Translations under genes and position numbers: made by a program
Notes under the pieces: generated by a model
Databases searched by the model: none
What the model was told of the DNA's origin: nothing
What the model saw: only the letters and a program-made list of their open reading frames with translations
Assembly (NCBI GenBank): GCA_947074165.1
Contig: CAMTOT010000220.1
Span: 1-5,398, forward strand
DNA from: an uncultured Bacteroidales bacterium
GTDB lineage: Bacteria; Bacteroidota; Bacteroidia; Bacteroidales; JAUNSR01
Direction: 5' to 3'
DNA length: 5,398 bases
Shown here: piece by piece, positions 1 to 5,398 of the stretch
Numbering within the stretch: position 1 is the first letter of the stretch
Layout of the letters: every line of letters starts with the position of its first letter

Positions 1-774
1 GGCGACAACTCTATGTACAAAAGCAGCACCATACAGGTGAATCCGATGCTTCTTTTTAAATTAGGTAAAAGTGACTGTGTCATAGGACCAATGCTTGATT
101 ATAATTATGAAAAGATTAATAATCCGGGCATAGATGTATATTCAGAACCACTATATAAAAAGAATGGCGGAACTGAAGATGGAATGAGAATTACGACTGT
201 TGGCGCAGGTGGTGTGTTGAGCTATGACACTCGTGATGTAGCCGCCAACGCATACCGCGGTTTATATTTCGAACTAAAGGGCACATATTATAATAAAAAG
301 ATTGGCAGCGAATATAATTTTGCCGACGTACAGCTCGATTACAGACAGTATTTGAAACTTCCGATGCTTGGCGAAAGAAGAGTTCTGGCGTGGAATGTTA
401 TTTCAAAGAATGTTTTCGGTGACGTGCCTTTCACCAGATACTCAAGAATAGGAAATCCGTTTGATTTAAGAGGTTATTATCTTGGCCAGTACAGAAATAA
501 GTCTACACTTATAGCAATGGCAGAGTACAGACATATGTTCAATTTTGGGAATGACACAAAATCACAACGATTCTGGAGTAGATTCGGATTAGCTGCATGG
601 GGAGGAACCGGCTTGATGGGCGAAGACCTCGTAAGCCTTGACCGAATTTTCCCAAACTTTGGCGCAGGACTAAGAGTTGAACTTCAGCCAAGAATGAATT
701 TTAGAGTTGATGTGGGGTATAGCCCGATAGACAAACAAACTCTTCTTTACTTCAATATGACCGAAGCTTTTTAA
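1..774 (+). CDS. C-terminal part of a BamA/TamA-type outer-membrane beta-barrel protein (5' end outside window)
   Basis: The reading frame is open from base 1 (Gly-Asp-Asn-Ser precede the first Met at base 13), so this is probably the tail of a longer gene rather than a gene starting at base 13. The visible 257 residues look like a bacterial surface antigen (BamA/TamA) barrel. They show alternating polar and aromatic strands, a Tyr-Asp-Thr-Arg-Asp turn (about bases 223-237) followed by an Arg-Gly-x-Tyr-Phe-Glu strand, and a DLRGYYLGQYR segment (bases 463-495) that resembles the conserved RGY/RGF loop motif of the Omp85 family. The last strand ends in the outer-membrane C-terminal Phe (NMTEAF). 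In Bacteroidota such barrels occur both in BamA-like proteins and at the C-terminus of patatin-like phospholipases. The deciding N-terminal domain is not visible, so neither can be chosen. No clear intrinsic terminator follows, and no functional link to the sulfate genes is evident. Confidence 0.82.
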   Translation, partial: GDNSMYKSSTIQVNPMLLFKLGKSDCVIGPMLDYNYEKINNPGIDVYSEPLYKKNGGTEDGMRITTVGAGGVLSYDTRDVAANAYRGLYFELKGTYYNKKIGSEYNFADVQLDYRQYLKLPMLGERRVLAWNVISKNVFGDVPFTRYSRIGNPFDLRGYYLGQYRNKSTLIAMAEYRHMFNFGNDTKSQRFWSRFGLAAWGGTGLMGEDLVSLDRIFPNFGAGLRVELQPRMNFRVDVGYSPIDKQTLLYFNMTEAF

Positions 775-854
775 TCTACATTGCATAAAATACACTTTAA
801 TTACAAAACAAATAATAAGTAAGCTTTAATATATCACAAACAAGGATATATAAT

Positions 855-885
855 TATGCTGTCTTATCAGGTATTGATAATTTTG
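855..885 (+). promoter_or_regulatory. Candidate Bacteroides-type promoter for the cysQ-led operon
   Basis: TAATTTTG at 878-885 matches the Bacteroidota -7 consensus TAnnTTTG at every fixed position. Exactly 19 bases upstream lies TATG (855-858), which matches three of four positions of the -33 element TTTG. This is the spacing expected for the primary sigma factor of Bacteroides. Transcription would begin around 890-895, giving a leader of roughly 35 bases before the cysQ ATG at 928. It is the only good match in the 153-base gap. The match is seen directly in the sequence, but activity is inferred. Confidence 0.5.
864..880. promoter_or_regulatory. Perfect 6-bp dyad TTATCA-N5-TGATAA inside the promoter (possible operator)
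   Basis: TTATCA (864-869) and TGATAA (875-880) are exact reverse complements separated by GGTAT. The dyad lies in the spacer between the candidate -33 and -7 boxes, and its right half shares three bases with the -7 box. A dimeric regulator bound here would compete with RNA polymerase, so this is a plausible operator for sulfur- or PAPS-responsive repression. No regulator gene is present in the window and the motif is not one I recognise. A 6-bp dyad in AT-rich DNA can arise by chance, so the position is the main argument. Confidence 0.3.
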
Positions 886-927
886 AAATTATAGATTTAA
901 GATATCTAATAGAATACGATTTTATTT

Positions 928-1728
928 ATGAATAATTTACTTACAACCGCGATAAACGCGGCTCTTGACGCAGCAAGACAGATTAACTTAATATATAATG
1001 ATCCGACAAGCGATTTTGGTATAGAACGTAAAAGCGATAACTCGCCTCTTACCAAAGCCGATAAAAAAAGCAATGAGGCTATAATGAGATATCTTGATAA
1101 TACGGATTACCCTGTATTAAGCGAGGAAGGAAAAGCGATATCGTATGAAGAACGCAAAGAATGGGATACGCTATGGATTGTAGACCCTCTTGACGGAACA
1201 AAAGAGTTTATCAAGAAGAATGGTGAATTCACTGTCAATATAGCGCTTGTAAGCGAAGGTGTACCTGTGTTGGGCGTCATATATCTGCCGGTTAAACAGA
1301 CATTATATTTCGCGCAGAAAGGGATCGGTTCGTTTAAAATACAGATATCAGAAGATGAAAAAATCAGTGACATTGATGACTTAATAGAAAAATCAGAAAA
1401 GTTACCGGTTGCTAAAGAAGACCATAAATACCGTATTGTTGCTTCAAGGTCGCACTGCAGCGACGAAACAAAACAGTTTATCGCTGAGCTTGAAAATATA
1501 CATGGCGAAGTTGAGCTTGTAAGCAGTGGCAGCTCTATAAAAATATGTATGGTAGCTGATGGAAGCGCAGATATTTATCCGCGATTTGCTCCAACTATGG
1601 AATGGGATACTGCGGCAGGCCACGCGATAGCACTGTATGCCGGCAAACAGATTTATACACAGGATAATATTACACCACTGAGATATAACAAAGAGGATCT
1701 TCTTAATCCTTGGTTTATTGTAAGATAA
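928..1728 (+). CDS. cysQ: CysQ: 3'(2'),5'-bisphosphate nucleotidase (PAP phosphatase)
   Basis: This is a 266-residue member of the metal-dependent, lithium-sensitive phosphatase family (inositol monophosphatase fold), close to the usual CysQ length. It would hydrolyse adenosine 3',5'-bisphosphate (PAP) to AMP in the cytoplasm, clearing the inhibitory by-product of PAPS-consuming reactions. Visible signatures are DNSPLTKAD (37-45), the acidic SEEG (65-68), the metal-binding DPLDGTKEF (86-94), SRSH (173-176), GSSIK (201-205) and the second metal motif EWDTAAGHA (225-233). The residues expected to bind Mg (Glu66/Glu67, Asp86, Asp89, Asp227) are all present. The ATG at 928 places the DNSPLTKAD motif at the normal distance from the N-terminus. 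It is the first gene after the candidate promoter, and 15 bases separate its stop from the permease. The context with cysC, cysD and cysN makes CysQ much likelier than a general inositol phosphatase. Confidence 0.95.
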   Translation: MNNLLTTAINAALDAARQINLIYNDPTSDFGIERKSDNSPLTKADKKSNEAIMRYLDNTDYPVLSEEGKAISYEERKEWDTLWIVDPLDGTKEFIKKNGEFTVNIALVSEGVPVLGVIYLPVKQTLYFAQKGIGSFKIQISEDEKISDIDDLIEKSEKLPVAKEDHKYRIVASRSHCSDETKQFIAELENIHGEVELVSSGSSIKICMVADGSADIYPRFAPTMEWDTAAGHAIALYAGKQIYTQDNITPLRYNKEDLLNPWFIVR

Positions 1729-1743
1729 AGAACACATCTACAT

Positions 1744-3552
1744 ATGTCTTCACAAGGAATTCTTGTTTTGATACTTGTCATAGCGATGATTACGATCCTC
1801 ATGAGAGATCGTATGCGTCCGGGTATCACACTATTTACTATAGTTGTGATAATGATGGCAGCCGGTATCATTGATTCAAAAGAAGCGTTGGCGGGATTCA
1901 GTAACCGCGGTATGATAACCGTTGGTCTTCTGTATCTTGTAAGCGAAGGCGTGAGCCGCAGCGGAGCACTTGACAGGATAGCTCACCTTATGCTGCCTCA
2001 CCGCAAAGGGAGCCTCACATGTATGCTCTCCAGGATGCTCGCACCTGTATCTTTGCTTTCAGCATTTTTAAATAATACTCCTATAGTTATCATTTTCGCG
2101 CCGATGATAAAGCGGTGGTCAGAAAAGATGAACGTGCCTTCAAAAAAACTTCTCATTCCGCTTTCTTACGCAACTATACTGGGAGGGATGTGTACTGTAA
2201 TTGGCACAACTACCAATCTTGTAGTAGACGGGATGATGATAAGCGAGACAGGAAAAGGGATGCCGCTGTTTGAAATTGCAAAGGTCGGTGTACCTATAGC
2301 TCTTGTAGGGTTGATATATATCATATTTTTCTCAAGGTATTTATTACCAGGCAACGCAAGTACTGAGTTTAGACTAAGAGAAAAATCAAAGGAGTATTAT
2401 TATGACGTTACGATAATAAAAAACAGCAAATTAATTGGCAAGAATGTTATCGACGGAAAGATAGCCATGCTTGGAGATATGCGTATCACCACAATAACGT
2501 CAGAAGGAAACACATTTGTAGCCGACAGCACATCTCATGTTTTAAAAAGAGATGATAAACTCGTACTCGCCGGCACGTCTAAAGGTCTAAGCGACTTAAT
2601 GGATTCGAAGGAGTTAGAGTTAAACTGCCTGAATAACTCGGATAACGGTTTCCAGGAGAAAGCGACCAGACAGGTTGAGGCCGTACTGGCTCCACGCTTC
2701 CCCGGTATAGGCAAAACGCTTGATGAGTTTGACTTTTATCGTCATTACGGAGCTGTAGTTATGTCATTGCACCGAAACGGAGAGCGTTTTTCCGAAGGTC
2801 TTAATAAGATAAAACTAACGGAGGGTGATAATCTGGTACTCCTTACAGACGATACATTTGTAAAAGCCTGGGGTGAATCAAGCGTATTCTACCTTATCTC
2901 TGAGACAGGTCAGATTGAGAGCAGTAAAGGAAGTATAAAACGTCGTACGATAACTCTTATACTTACAGCTATCATGATAACAGGAGCAGCCATAGGTGAT
3001 AAAATAGCGTTGCCATGGGGATTCAAAATAGATATGCTGTCAATGGCGGCTATGACTACAGTTATCATGGCTTGGGCAAATATATTTCCAGCGAAGAAAT
3101 ACACAAAGTTTATAAGTTGGGATGTTATGGTCACTATAGCCTGCGCTTTTGCTATAAGCAAAGGGATGATAAACTCTGGCATGGCAGCTTTTATAGCTGA
3201 GAATACAATTGGCGCGGTTTATCAATACGGACCGCATGCGGTACTTGCCGTATTGTTTATAATAACTTGCATATTTACTGAGGTTATAACAAATAATGCA
3301 GCGGCGGCACTTGCATTCCCTATAGCACTTGAAGCGGCAAGACAGCTCGGAGTAGATCCAATGCCTTTCTTCGTGACAATATGTATGGCAGCTTCGGCTA
3401 GCTTCCTCACTCCAATAGGTTATCAGACTAACCTTATTGTTCAGGGTATTGGCAAGTATAAATTTAATGATTATGTAAAAGTGGGACTTCCGCTTTCTAT
3501 TATAGTATTTGTAATGTCTGTTATATTAATTCCTCTTATATGGGAGTTTTAA
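1744..3552 (+). CDS. SLC13-family permease with two TrkA-C (RCK-C) domains, probable sulfate importer
   Basis: This 602-residue inner-membrane transporter has a split architecture: hydrophobic helices at about 5-205, a soluble insert at about 212-395, then helices at about 400-600. The two membrane halves carry the paired SLC13/DASS motifs: FLNNTP (108-113) with GTTTN (154-158), and ITNNAAAA (515-522) with TPIGYQTN (556-563). These form the Na+/anion sites on re-entrant hairpins in the family. The insert contains two TrkA-C-like domains (about 215-298 and 305-385), the second with LAPRFPGIGKTL (315-326) and LHRNGERF (342-349). SLC13 proteins with such inserts include the algal SAC1/SLT group tied to sulfate. 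Sulfate as substrate is inferred from its place between cysQ and cysC; phosphate, dicarboxylate or another anion cannot be excluded from motifs alone. The inserted domains may sense a ligand and gate uptake. The full length is intact. ATG 1744 follows the cysQ stop by 15 bases. Confidence 0.92.
   Translation: MSSQGILVLILVIAMITILMRDRMRPGITLFTIVVIMMAAGIIDSKEALAGFSNRGMITVGLLYLVSEGVSRSGALDRIAHLMLPHRKGSLTCMLSRMLAPVSLLSAFLNNTPIVIIFAPMIKRWSEKMNVPSKKLLIPLSYATILGGMCTVIGTTTNLVVDGMMISETGKGMPLFEIAKVGVPIALVGLIYIIFFSRYLLPGNASTEFRLREKSKEYYYDVTIIKNSKLIGKNVIDGKIAMLGDMRITTITSEGNTFVADSTSHVLKRDDKLVLAGTSKGLSDLMDSKELELNCLNNSDNGFQEKATRQVEAVLAPRFPGIGKTLDEFDFYRHYGAVVMSLHRNGERFSEGLNKIKLTEGDNLVLLTDDTFVKAWGESSVFYLISETGQIESSKGSIKRRTITLILTAIMITGAAIGDKIALPWGFKIDMLSMAAMTTVIMAWANIFPAKKYTKFISWDVMVTIACAFAISKGMINSGMAAFIAENTIGAVYQYGPHAVLAVLFIITCIFTEVITNNAAAALAFPIALEAARQLGVDPMPFFVTICMAASASFLTPIGYQTNLIVQGIGKYKFNDYVKVGLPLSIIVFVMSVILIPLIWEF
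1791..1813 (+). repeat. 7-bp inverted repeat near the 5' end of the permease gene
   Basis: TACGATC (1791-1797) and GATCGTA (1807-1813) are perfect complements around a 9-base loop. CT/AG pairs inside the loop could lengthen the stem past a single bulged A. It covers codons 17-24 of the permease. A 7-bp repeat at this spacing is expected several times by chance in a window this long, so it is recorded only for its position early in the coding region. Confidence 0.3.
3223..3255 (+). repeat. Nested palindrome within the permease gene
   Basis: An outer 8-bp inverted repeat, CAATACGG (3223-3230) and CCGTATTG (3248-3255), encloses a perfect 12-base palindrome, ACCGCATGCGGT (3231-3242), and five unpaired bases (3243-3247). 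As RNA it could form a long stem with a CATG loop and a one-sided 5-base bulge. It lies between the last two large membrane segments of the permease and has no T-run after it, so it does not look like a terminator. Function unknown; it could be chance. Confidence 0.45.
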
Positions 3553-3587
3553 ACAAGACATTGTTTTGGGTATAAAAAAATTAGCTT

Positions 3588-4184
3588 ATGGAAAATCATA
3601 TATATCCGATCTTTGATCATACACTGCAAAGATCGGATAGAGAGACTTTGTTAAATCAGAAAGCAAAAGTAATCTGGTTTACGGGACTGTCAGGCTCAGG
3701 AAAATCAACTCTTGCTATTGCTCTTGAAAGAGAACTTGCGCAAAGGGGTATACTATGCTATCTGCTTGACGGAGATAATATCCGCACGGGTATAAACAAT
3801 AATCTTGGATTTTCAGAAGATGACCGTAATGAGAATATACGTCGCATCGCGGAGGTATCTAAACTATTTGTAGACTGCGGAGTAGTAATACTTGCCGCAT
3901 TCATTAGTCCAACAAATGAGATTAGAGAAAACGCCAGAAAGATTATCGGCGAAGAGAATTTTTGTGAAGTATTCGTAAGCACTCCTATTGAGGTGTGTGA
4001 GCAACGCGATATTAAAGGACTTTATAAAAAAGCCAGAGCTGGAGAAATAAAGAATTTCACAGGCATATCATCACCTTTTGAATCACCTGTAAATCCTGCC
4101 CTTGACATCGACACGTCAAAATATGACATGGGACAATCTGTAGCTATTATGCTTGATAAAATATTACCCGAATTAGGAAAATAA
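3588..4184 (+). CDS. cysC: CysC: adenylylsulfate (APS) kinase
   Basis: This 198-residue cytoplasmic P-loop kinase (E. coli CysC is about 201) phosphorylates adenosine 5'-phosphosulfate at the 3'-OH to give PAPS. It shows the Walker A GLSGSGKST (33-41), the APS-binding LDGDNIRTGIN segment (60-70) followed by GFSEDDRNENIRR (74-86), the AFISP motif (104-108), whose Ser107 matches the Ser phosphorylated in E. coli CysC, and the lid and substrate region RDIKGLYKKARAGEIKNFTGI (140-160). All expected catalytic residues are present. The protein stands alone: there is no fused ATP sulfurylase or CysN domain. ATG 3588 gives the N-terminal extension NHIYPIFD typical of Bacteroidota homologs; no Shine-Dalgarno is visible, only an A-rich leader. 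The gap to the permease is 35 bases and to cysD 21, consistent with cotranscription. Codons 6-18 form a perfect RNA hairpin, described separately. Confidence 0.96.
   Translation: MENHIYPIFDHTLQRSDRETLLNQKAKVIWFTGLSGSGKSTLAIALERELAQRGILCYLLDGDNIRTGINNNLGFSEDDRNENIRRIAEVSKLFVDCGVVILAAFISPTNEIRENARKIIGEENFCEVFVSTPIEVCEQRDIKGLYKKARAGEIKNFTGISSPFESPVNPALDIDTSKYDMGQSVAIMLDKILPELGK
3603..3639 (+). repeat. Perfect 13-bp inverted repeat (hairpin) in the first codons of cysC
   Basis: TATCCGATCTTTG (3603-3615) and CAAAGATCGGATA (3627-3639) are exact reverse complements around an 11-base loop. The left arm begins at the first base of codon 6 and the right arm at the first base of codon 14, so both arms have the same phase. 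The stem starts 16 bases into the message, at about the edge of the footprint of an initiating ribosome. No T-run follows, which argues against an intrinsic terminator. As RNA it could tune initiation at a start codon lacking Shine-Dalgarno sequence; as DNA it could be a binding site for a dimeric protein. Rough counting puts the chance of such a repeat in random sequence of this length at well under 1 in 100. Confidence 0.75.
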
Positions 4185-4205
4185 AAAAAGAAAACCAATA
4201 GATAT

Positions 4206-5114
4206 ATGTCAGAATATAATTTAAGCCATCTAAAGCAGCTTGAAGCGGAAGCGATCCATATCATCCGCGAGGTTGCAGCCGAATTTGAGAATCCGGTAAT
4301 GCTTTACTCAATCGGAAAAGACTCTTCTGTTATGGTTCGCCTTGCGGAAAAAGCATTCGCTCCCGGTAAGGTACCTTTTCCTCTTATGCATATTGACTCT
4401 AAATGGAAATTTAATGAAATGATAGAGTTTCGTGACAATTACGCCAGAGAGCATGGGTGGGATCTTATTGTAGAATATAACAAAGAAGCTTTCGAACAGG
4501 GAGTAGGTCCATTTACTCATGGCAGTAAGGTGCATACAGACCTTATGAAGACACAGGCTCTGCTTTCATCACTTAAGAAGCATAAGTTTGATGCCGCTTT
4601 TGGTGGTGCCCGACGTGATGAGGAAAAATCAAGAGCTAAAGAGCGCATATATTCTTTCCGTGATAAATATCAGCAATGGGATCCGAAAAATCAGCGTCCT
4701 GAGCTATGGGATATTTACAACGCGAGAGTAAATAAAGGTGAGTCTATCCGAGTATTCCCTCTTTCTAACTGGACTGAACTTGATATTTGGCAATACATAA
4801 GACTTGAGAATATCCCTATTGTACCTCTTTACTTTGCAAAAGAGCGACCTGTAGTTGAAATGGATGGCACTATGATTATGGTTGATGACGACCGTATGCC
4901 AAAAGAACTTGCGGAAAAAGCTGTTATGAAACAAGTAAGATTCCGTACGCTTGGTTGCTATCCTCTGACAGGAGCTATTGATTCTGACGCAACAACGGTA
5001 GAAGATATTGTGGCAGAAATGATGACTACAACAAAGTCGGAACGTTCGACACGAGTGATAGACTTCGACCAGGAAGCAAGTATGGAGCAGAAAAAACGTG
5101 AAGGTTACTTCTAA
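4206..5114 (+). CDS. cysD: CysD: sulfate adenylyltransferase (ATP sulfurylase) subunit 2
   Basis: This 302-residue protein has the same length as E. coli CysD and aligns by eye along its whole length. With CysN it forms the heteromeric ATP sulfurylase that converts sulfate and ATP to APS and pyrophosphate. CysD is the catalytic, PP-loop (PAPS reductase-like) subunit. Visible signatures are the PP-loop SIGKDSS (35-41), the HIDSKWKF segment (62-69), GGARRDEEKSRAKER (133-147), RVFPLSNWTE (182-191) with DIWQYI (193-198), and FRTLGCYPLTGA (246-257). The C-terminus KKREGYF also matches the family. ATG 4206 gives the conserved start (LSHLKQLEAEAIHIIREVAAEF). The leader is A-rich and has no Shine-Dalgarno. 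It ends in tandem stops (TAATAA, 5112-5117), and cysN begins 15 bases after the first stop, the usual cysD-cysN pairing. Nothing is truncated or missing. Confidence 0.97.
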   Translation: MSEYNLSHLKQLEAEAIHIIREVAAEFENPVMLYSIGKDSSVMVRLAEKAFAPGKVPFPLMHIDSKWKFNEMIEFRDNYAREHGWDLIVEYNKEAFEQGVGPFTHGSKVHTDLMKTQALLSSLKKHKFDAAFGGARRDEEKSRAKERIYSFRDKYQQWDPKNQRPELWDIYNARVNKGESIRVFPLSNWTELDIWQYIRLENIPIVPLYFAKERPVVEMDGTMIMVDDDRMPKELAEKAVMKQVRFRTLGCYPLTGAIDSDATTVEDIVAEMMTTTKSERSTRVIDFDQEASMEQKKREGYF

Positions 5115-5118
5115 TAAA

Positions 5119-5124
5119 AGAGGA
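5119..5124 (+). promoter_or_regulatory. Shine-Dalgarno-like AGAGGA before cysN
   Basis: AGAGGA lies five bases upstream of the cysN ATG at 5130 and can pair with the 16S rRNA tail. The other starts in this window (928, 1744, 3588, 4206) have only A/T-rich leaders, as is usual in Bacteroidota. This supports ATG 5130 as the real start and hints that cysN translation is initiated independently rather than only by coupling to cysD. Confidence 0.5.
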
Positions 5125-5129
5125 TAATA

Positions 5130-5398
5130 ATGGATCAGAATCTAAATATAAAAGAGTTCCTTGACAGGGACGAGCAAAAAGACTTATTAAGACTGCTTAC
5201 GGCGGGATCGGTTGATGATGGTAAATCTACGCTTATCGGACGACTTCTGTTTGACAGTAAAAAACTATATGAAGATCAGCTTGACGCGCTGGAAAAAGAT
5301 AGTAAGCGCGTTGGTAATGCAGGTGAAGGTGAGATTGACTACTCTCTCCTACTTGACGGACTAAAAGCTGAGCGTGAGCAGGGAATCACTATTGATGT
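5130..5398 (+). CDS. cysN: CysN: sulfate adenylyltransferase GTPase subunit 1 (N-terminal part, cut by window end)
   Basis: Only the first 89 codons and two bases are present, read directly from the ATG at 5130; the frame is open at the window edge. CysN is an EF-Tu-like GTPase that couples GTP hydrolysis to the unfavourable synthesis of APS by CysD. The G1 P-loop GSVDDGKST (26-34) followed by LIGRLLFDSKKLYEDQL matches CysN closely. The end of the visible part, LDGLKAEREQGITID (75-89), contains the G2 Thr (Thr87) and is diagnostic of the CysN/NodQ group. G3 to G5, the beta-barrel domains and any C-terminal APS kinase fusion (as in NodQ/CysNC) lie outside the window. A separate complete cysC 0.9 kb upstream makes a fusion less likely. 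It should encode roughly 470-480 residues if typical, an expectation from the family. Confidence 0.95.
   Translation, partial: MDQNLNIKEFLDRDEQKDLLRLLTAGSVDDGKSTLIGRLLFDSKKLYEDQLDALEKDSKRVGNAGEGEIDYSLLLDGLKAEREQGITID

Larger units (their letters stand above)
775..927. other. Intergenic region between barrel gene and cysQ
   Basis: This 153-base AT-rich gap separates the outer-membrane barrel gene from the sulfate-activation genes and is by far the longest gap in the window. It holds the candidate promoter and dyad described separately, and the 8-bp palindrome AGATATCT at 900-907 in the predicted leader. No tRNA, riboswitch-like fold or G+C-rich terminator followed by a T-run was found. Its length and the promoter suggest that a new transcription unit starts with cysQ. 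Confidence 0.7.

Noticed and set aside
13..15. ATG at base 13 as the true start of the barrel gene
   Set aside because: The frame is open to base 1, the product would lack the N-terminal part expected for this family, and no leader sequence or signal peptide follows this Met.
856..894. A 12-codon ATG-to-TAG reading frame in the gap before cysQ, considered as a leader peptide
   Set aside because: It has no Cys or Met run, no ribosome site and no paired terminator structures, and it starts upstream of the likely transcription start.
1107..1373. Open frames on the minus strand inside cysQ, the permease, cysC and cysD
   Set aside because: They lie wholly or mainly within strongly supported + strand genes and show no recognisable domain or sensible leader; they are shadows of the real genes.
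1248..1950. The direct repeat CTTGTAAGCGAAGG in cysQ (about 1248) and in the permease (about 1937)
   Set aside because: Both copies encode the same short peptide (LVSEG) in frame, and no flanking similarity was seen, so coincidence of codon use is the simplest explanation.
3551..3566. AAACAA-GACA-TTGTTT hairpin overlapping the permease stop codon, considered as a terminator
   Set aside because: The stem is only 6 bp with a single G-C pair, and only one T follows the stem before GGG, so it is too weak to end transcription. The next gene continues the same pathway.
3561..3568. TTGTTTTG upstream of cysC, considered as an internal -7 promoter box
   Set aside because: It misses the conserved A of TAnnTTTG, and there is no TTTG-like element at the right distance upstream (the bases there read ATAT).
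1..5398. CRISPR arrays, tRNA or rRNA genes, insertion sequences and attachment sites
   Set aside because: No regularly spaced repeats, cloverleaf-like segments, transposase motifs or terminal repeat pairs were found by reading both strands.

Overview
The window reads as a chromosomal segment from a member of the Bacteroidota, probably Bacteroidales. Four things point there: the AT-rich, A-rich gaps before most start codons with little Shine-Dalgarno sequence; a promoter candidate matching the Bacteroides-type -33/-7 consensus (TTTG ... TAnnTTTG); an outer-membrane barrel ending in Phe; and the texture of the Cys proteins. The genus cannot be fixed from the sequence. All genes found are on the + strand.

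Layout: (1) bases 1-774 are the 3' end of a gene for an outer-membrane beta-barrel of the BamA/TamA (bacterial surface antigen) type, whose start lies upstream of the window. (2) 775-927 is a 153-base AT-rich gap with a good Bacteroides-type promoter candidate (855-885) and a perfect TTATCA-N5-TGATAA dyad that overlaps its -7 box. (3) 928-5398 is a compact five-gene cluster with gaps of 15, 35, 21 and 15 bases: cysQ (PAP phosphatase), an SLC13-family permease with two inserted TrkA-C/RCK-C domains (probable sulfate importer), cysC (APS kinase), cysD (ATP sulfurylase small subunit) and the first 89 codons of cysN (ATP sulfurylase GTPase subunit), which is cut by the window end.

Together these genes form a sulfate-activation module. 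The permease would import sulfate, CysDN would adenylate it to APS using ATP and GTP hydrolysis, and CysC would phosphorylate APS to PAPS. CysQ would remove the 3'-phosphate of PAP, the by-product of PAPS use. No reductive gene (cysH, cysI, cysJ) is present here. The module could therefore feed assimilation encoded elsewhere or, as in known Bacteroides clusters where PAPS genes sit beside a sulfotransferase, sulfation of small molecules such as sterols. The deciding sequence lies downstream of the window.

The enzymes themselves are conventional. The most notable unexplained structures are a perfect 13-bp inverted repeat with an 11-base loop inside the first codons of cysC, starting exactly at codon 6; the dyad sitting in the promoter ahead of cysQ; and a nested palindrome late in the permease gene.
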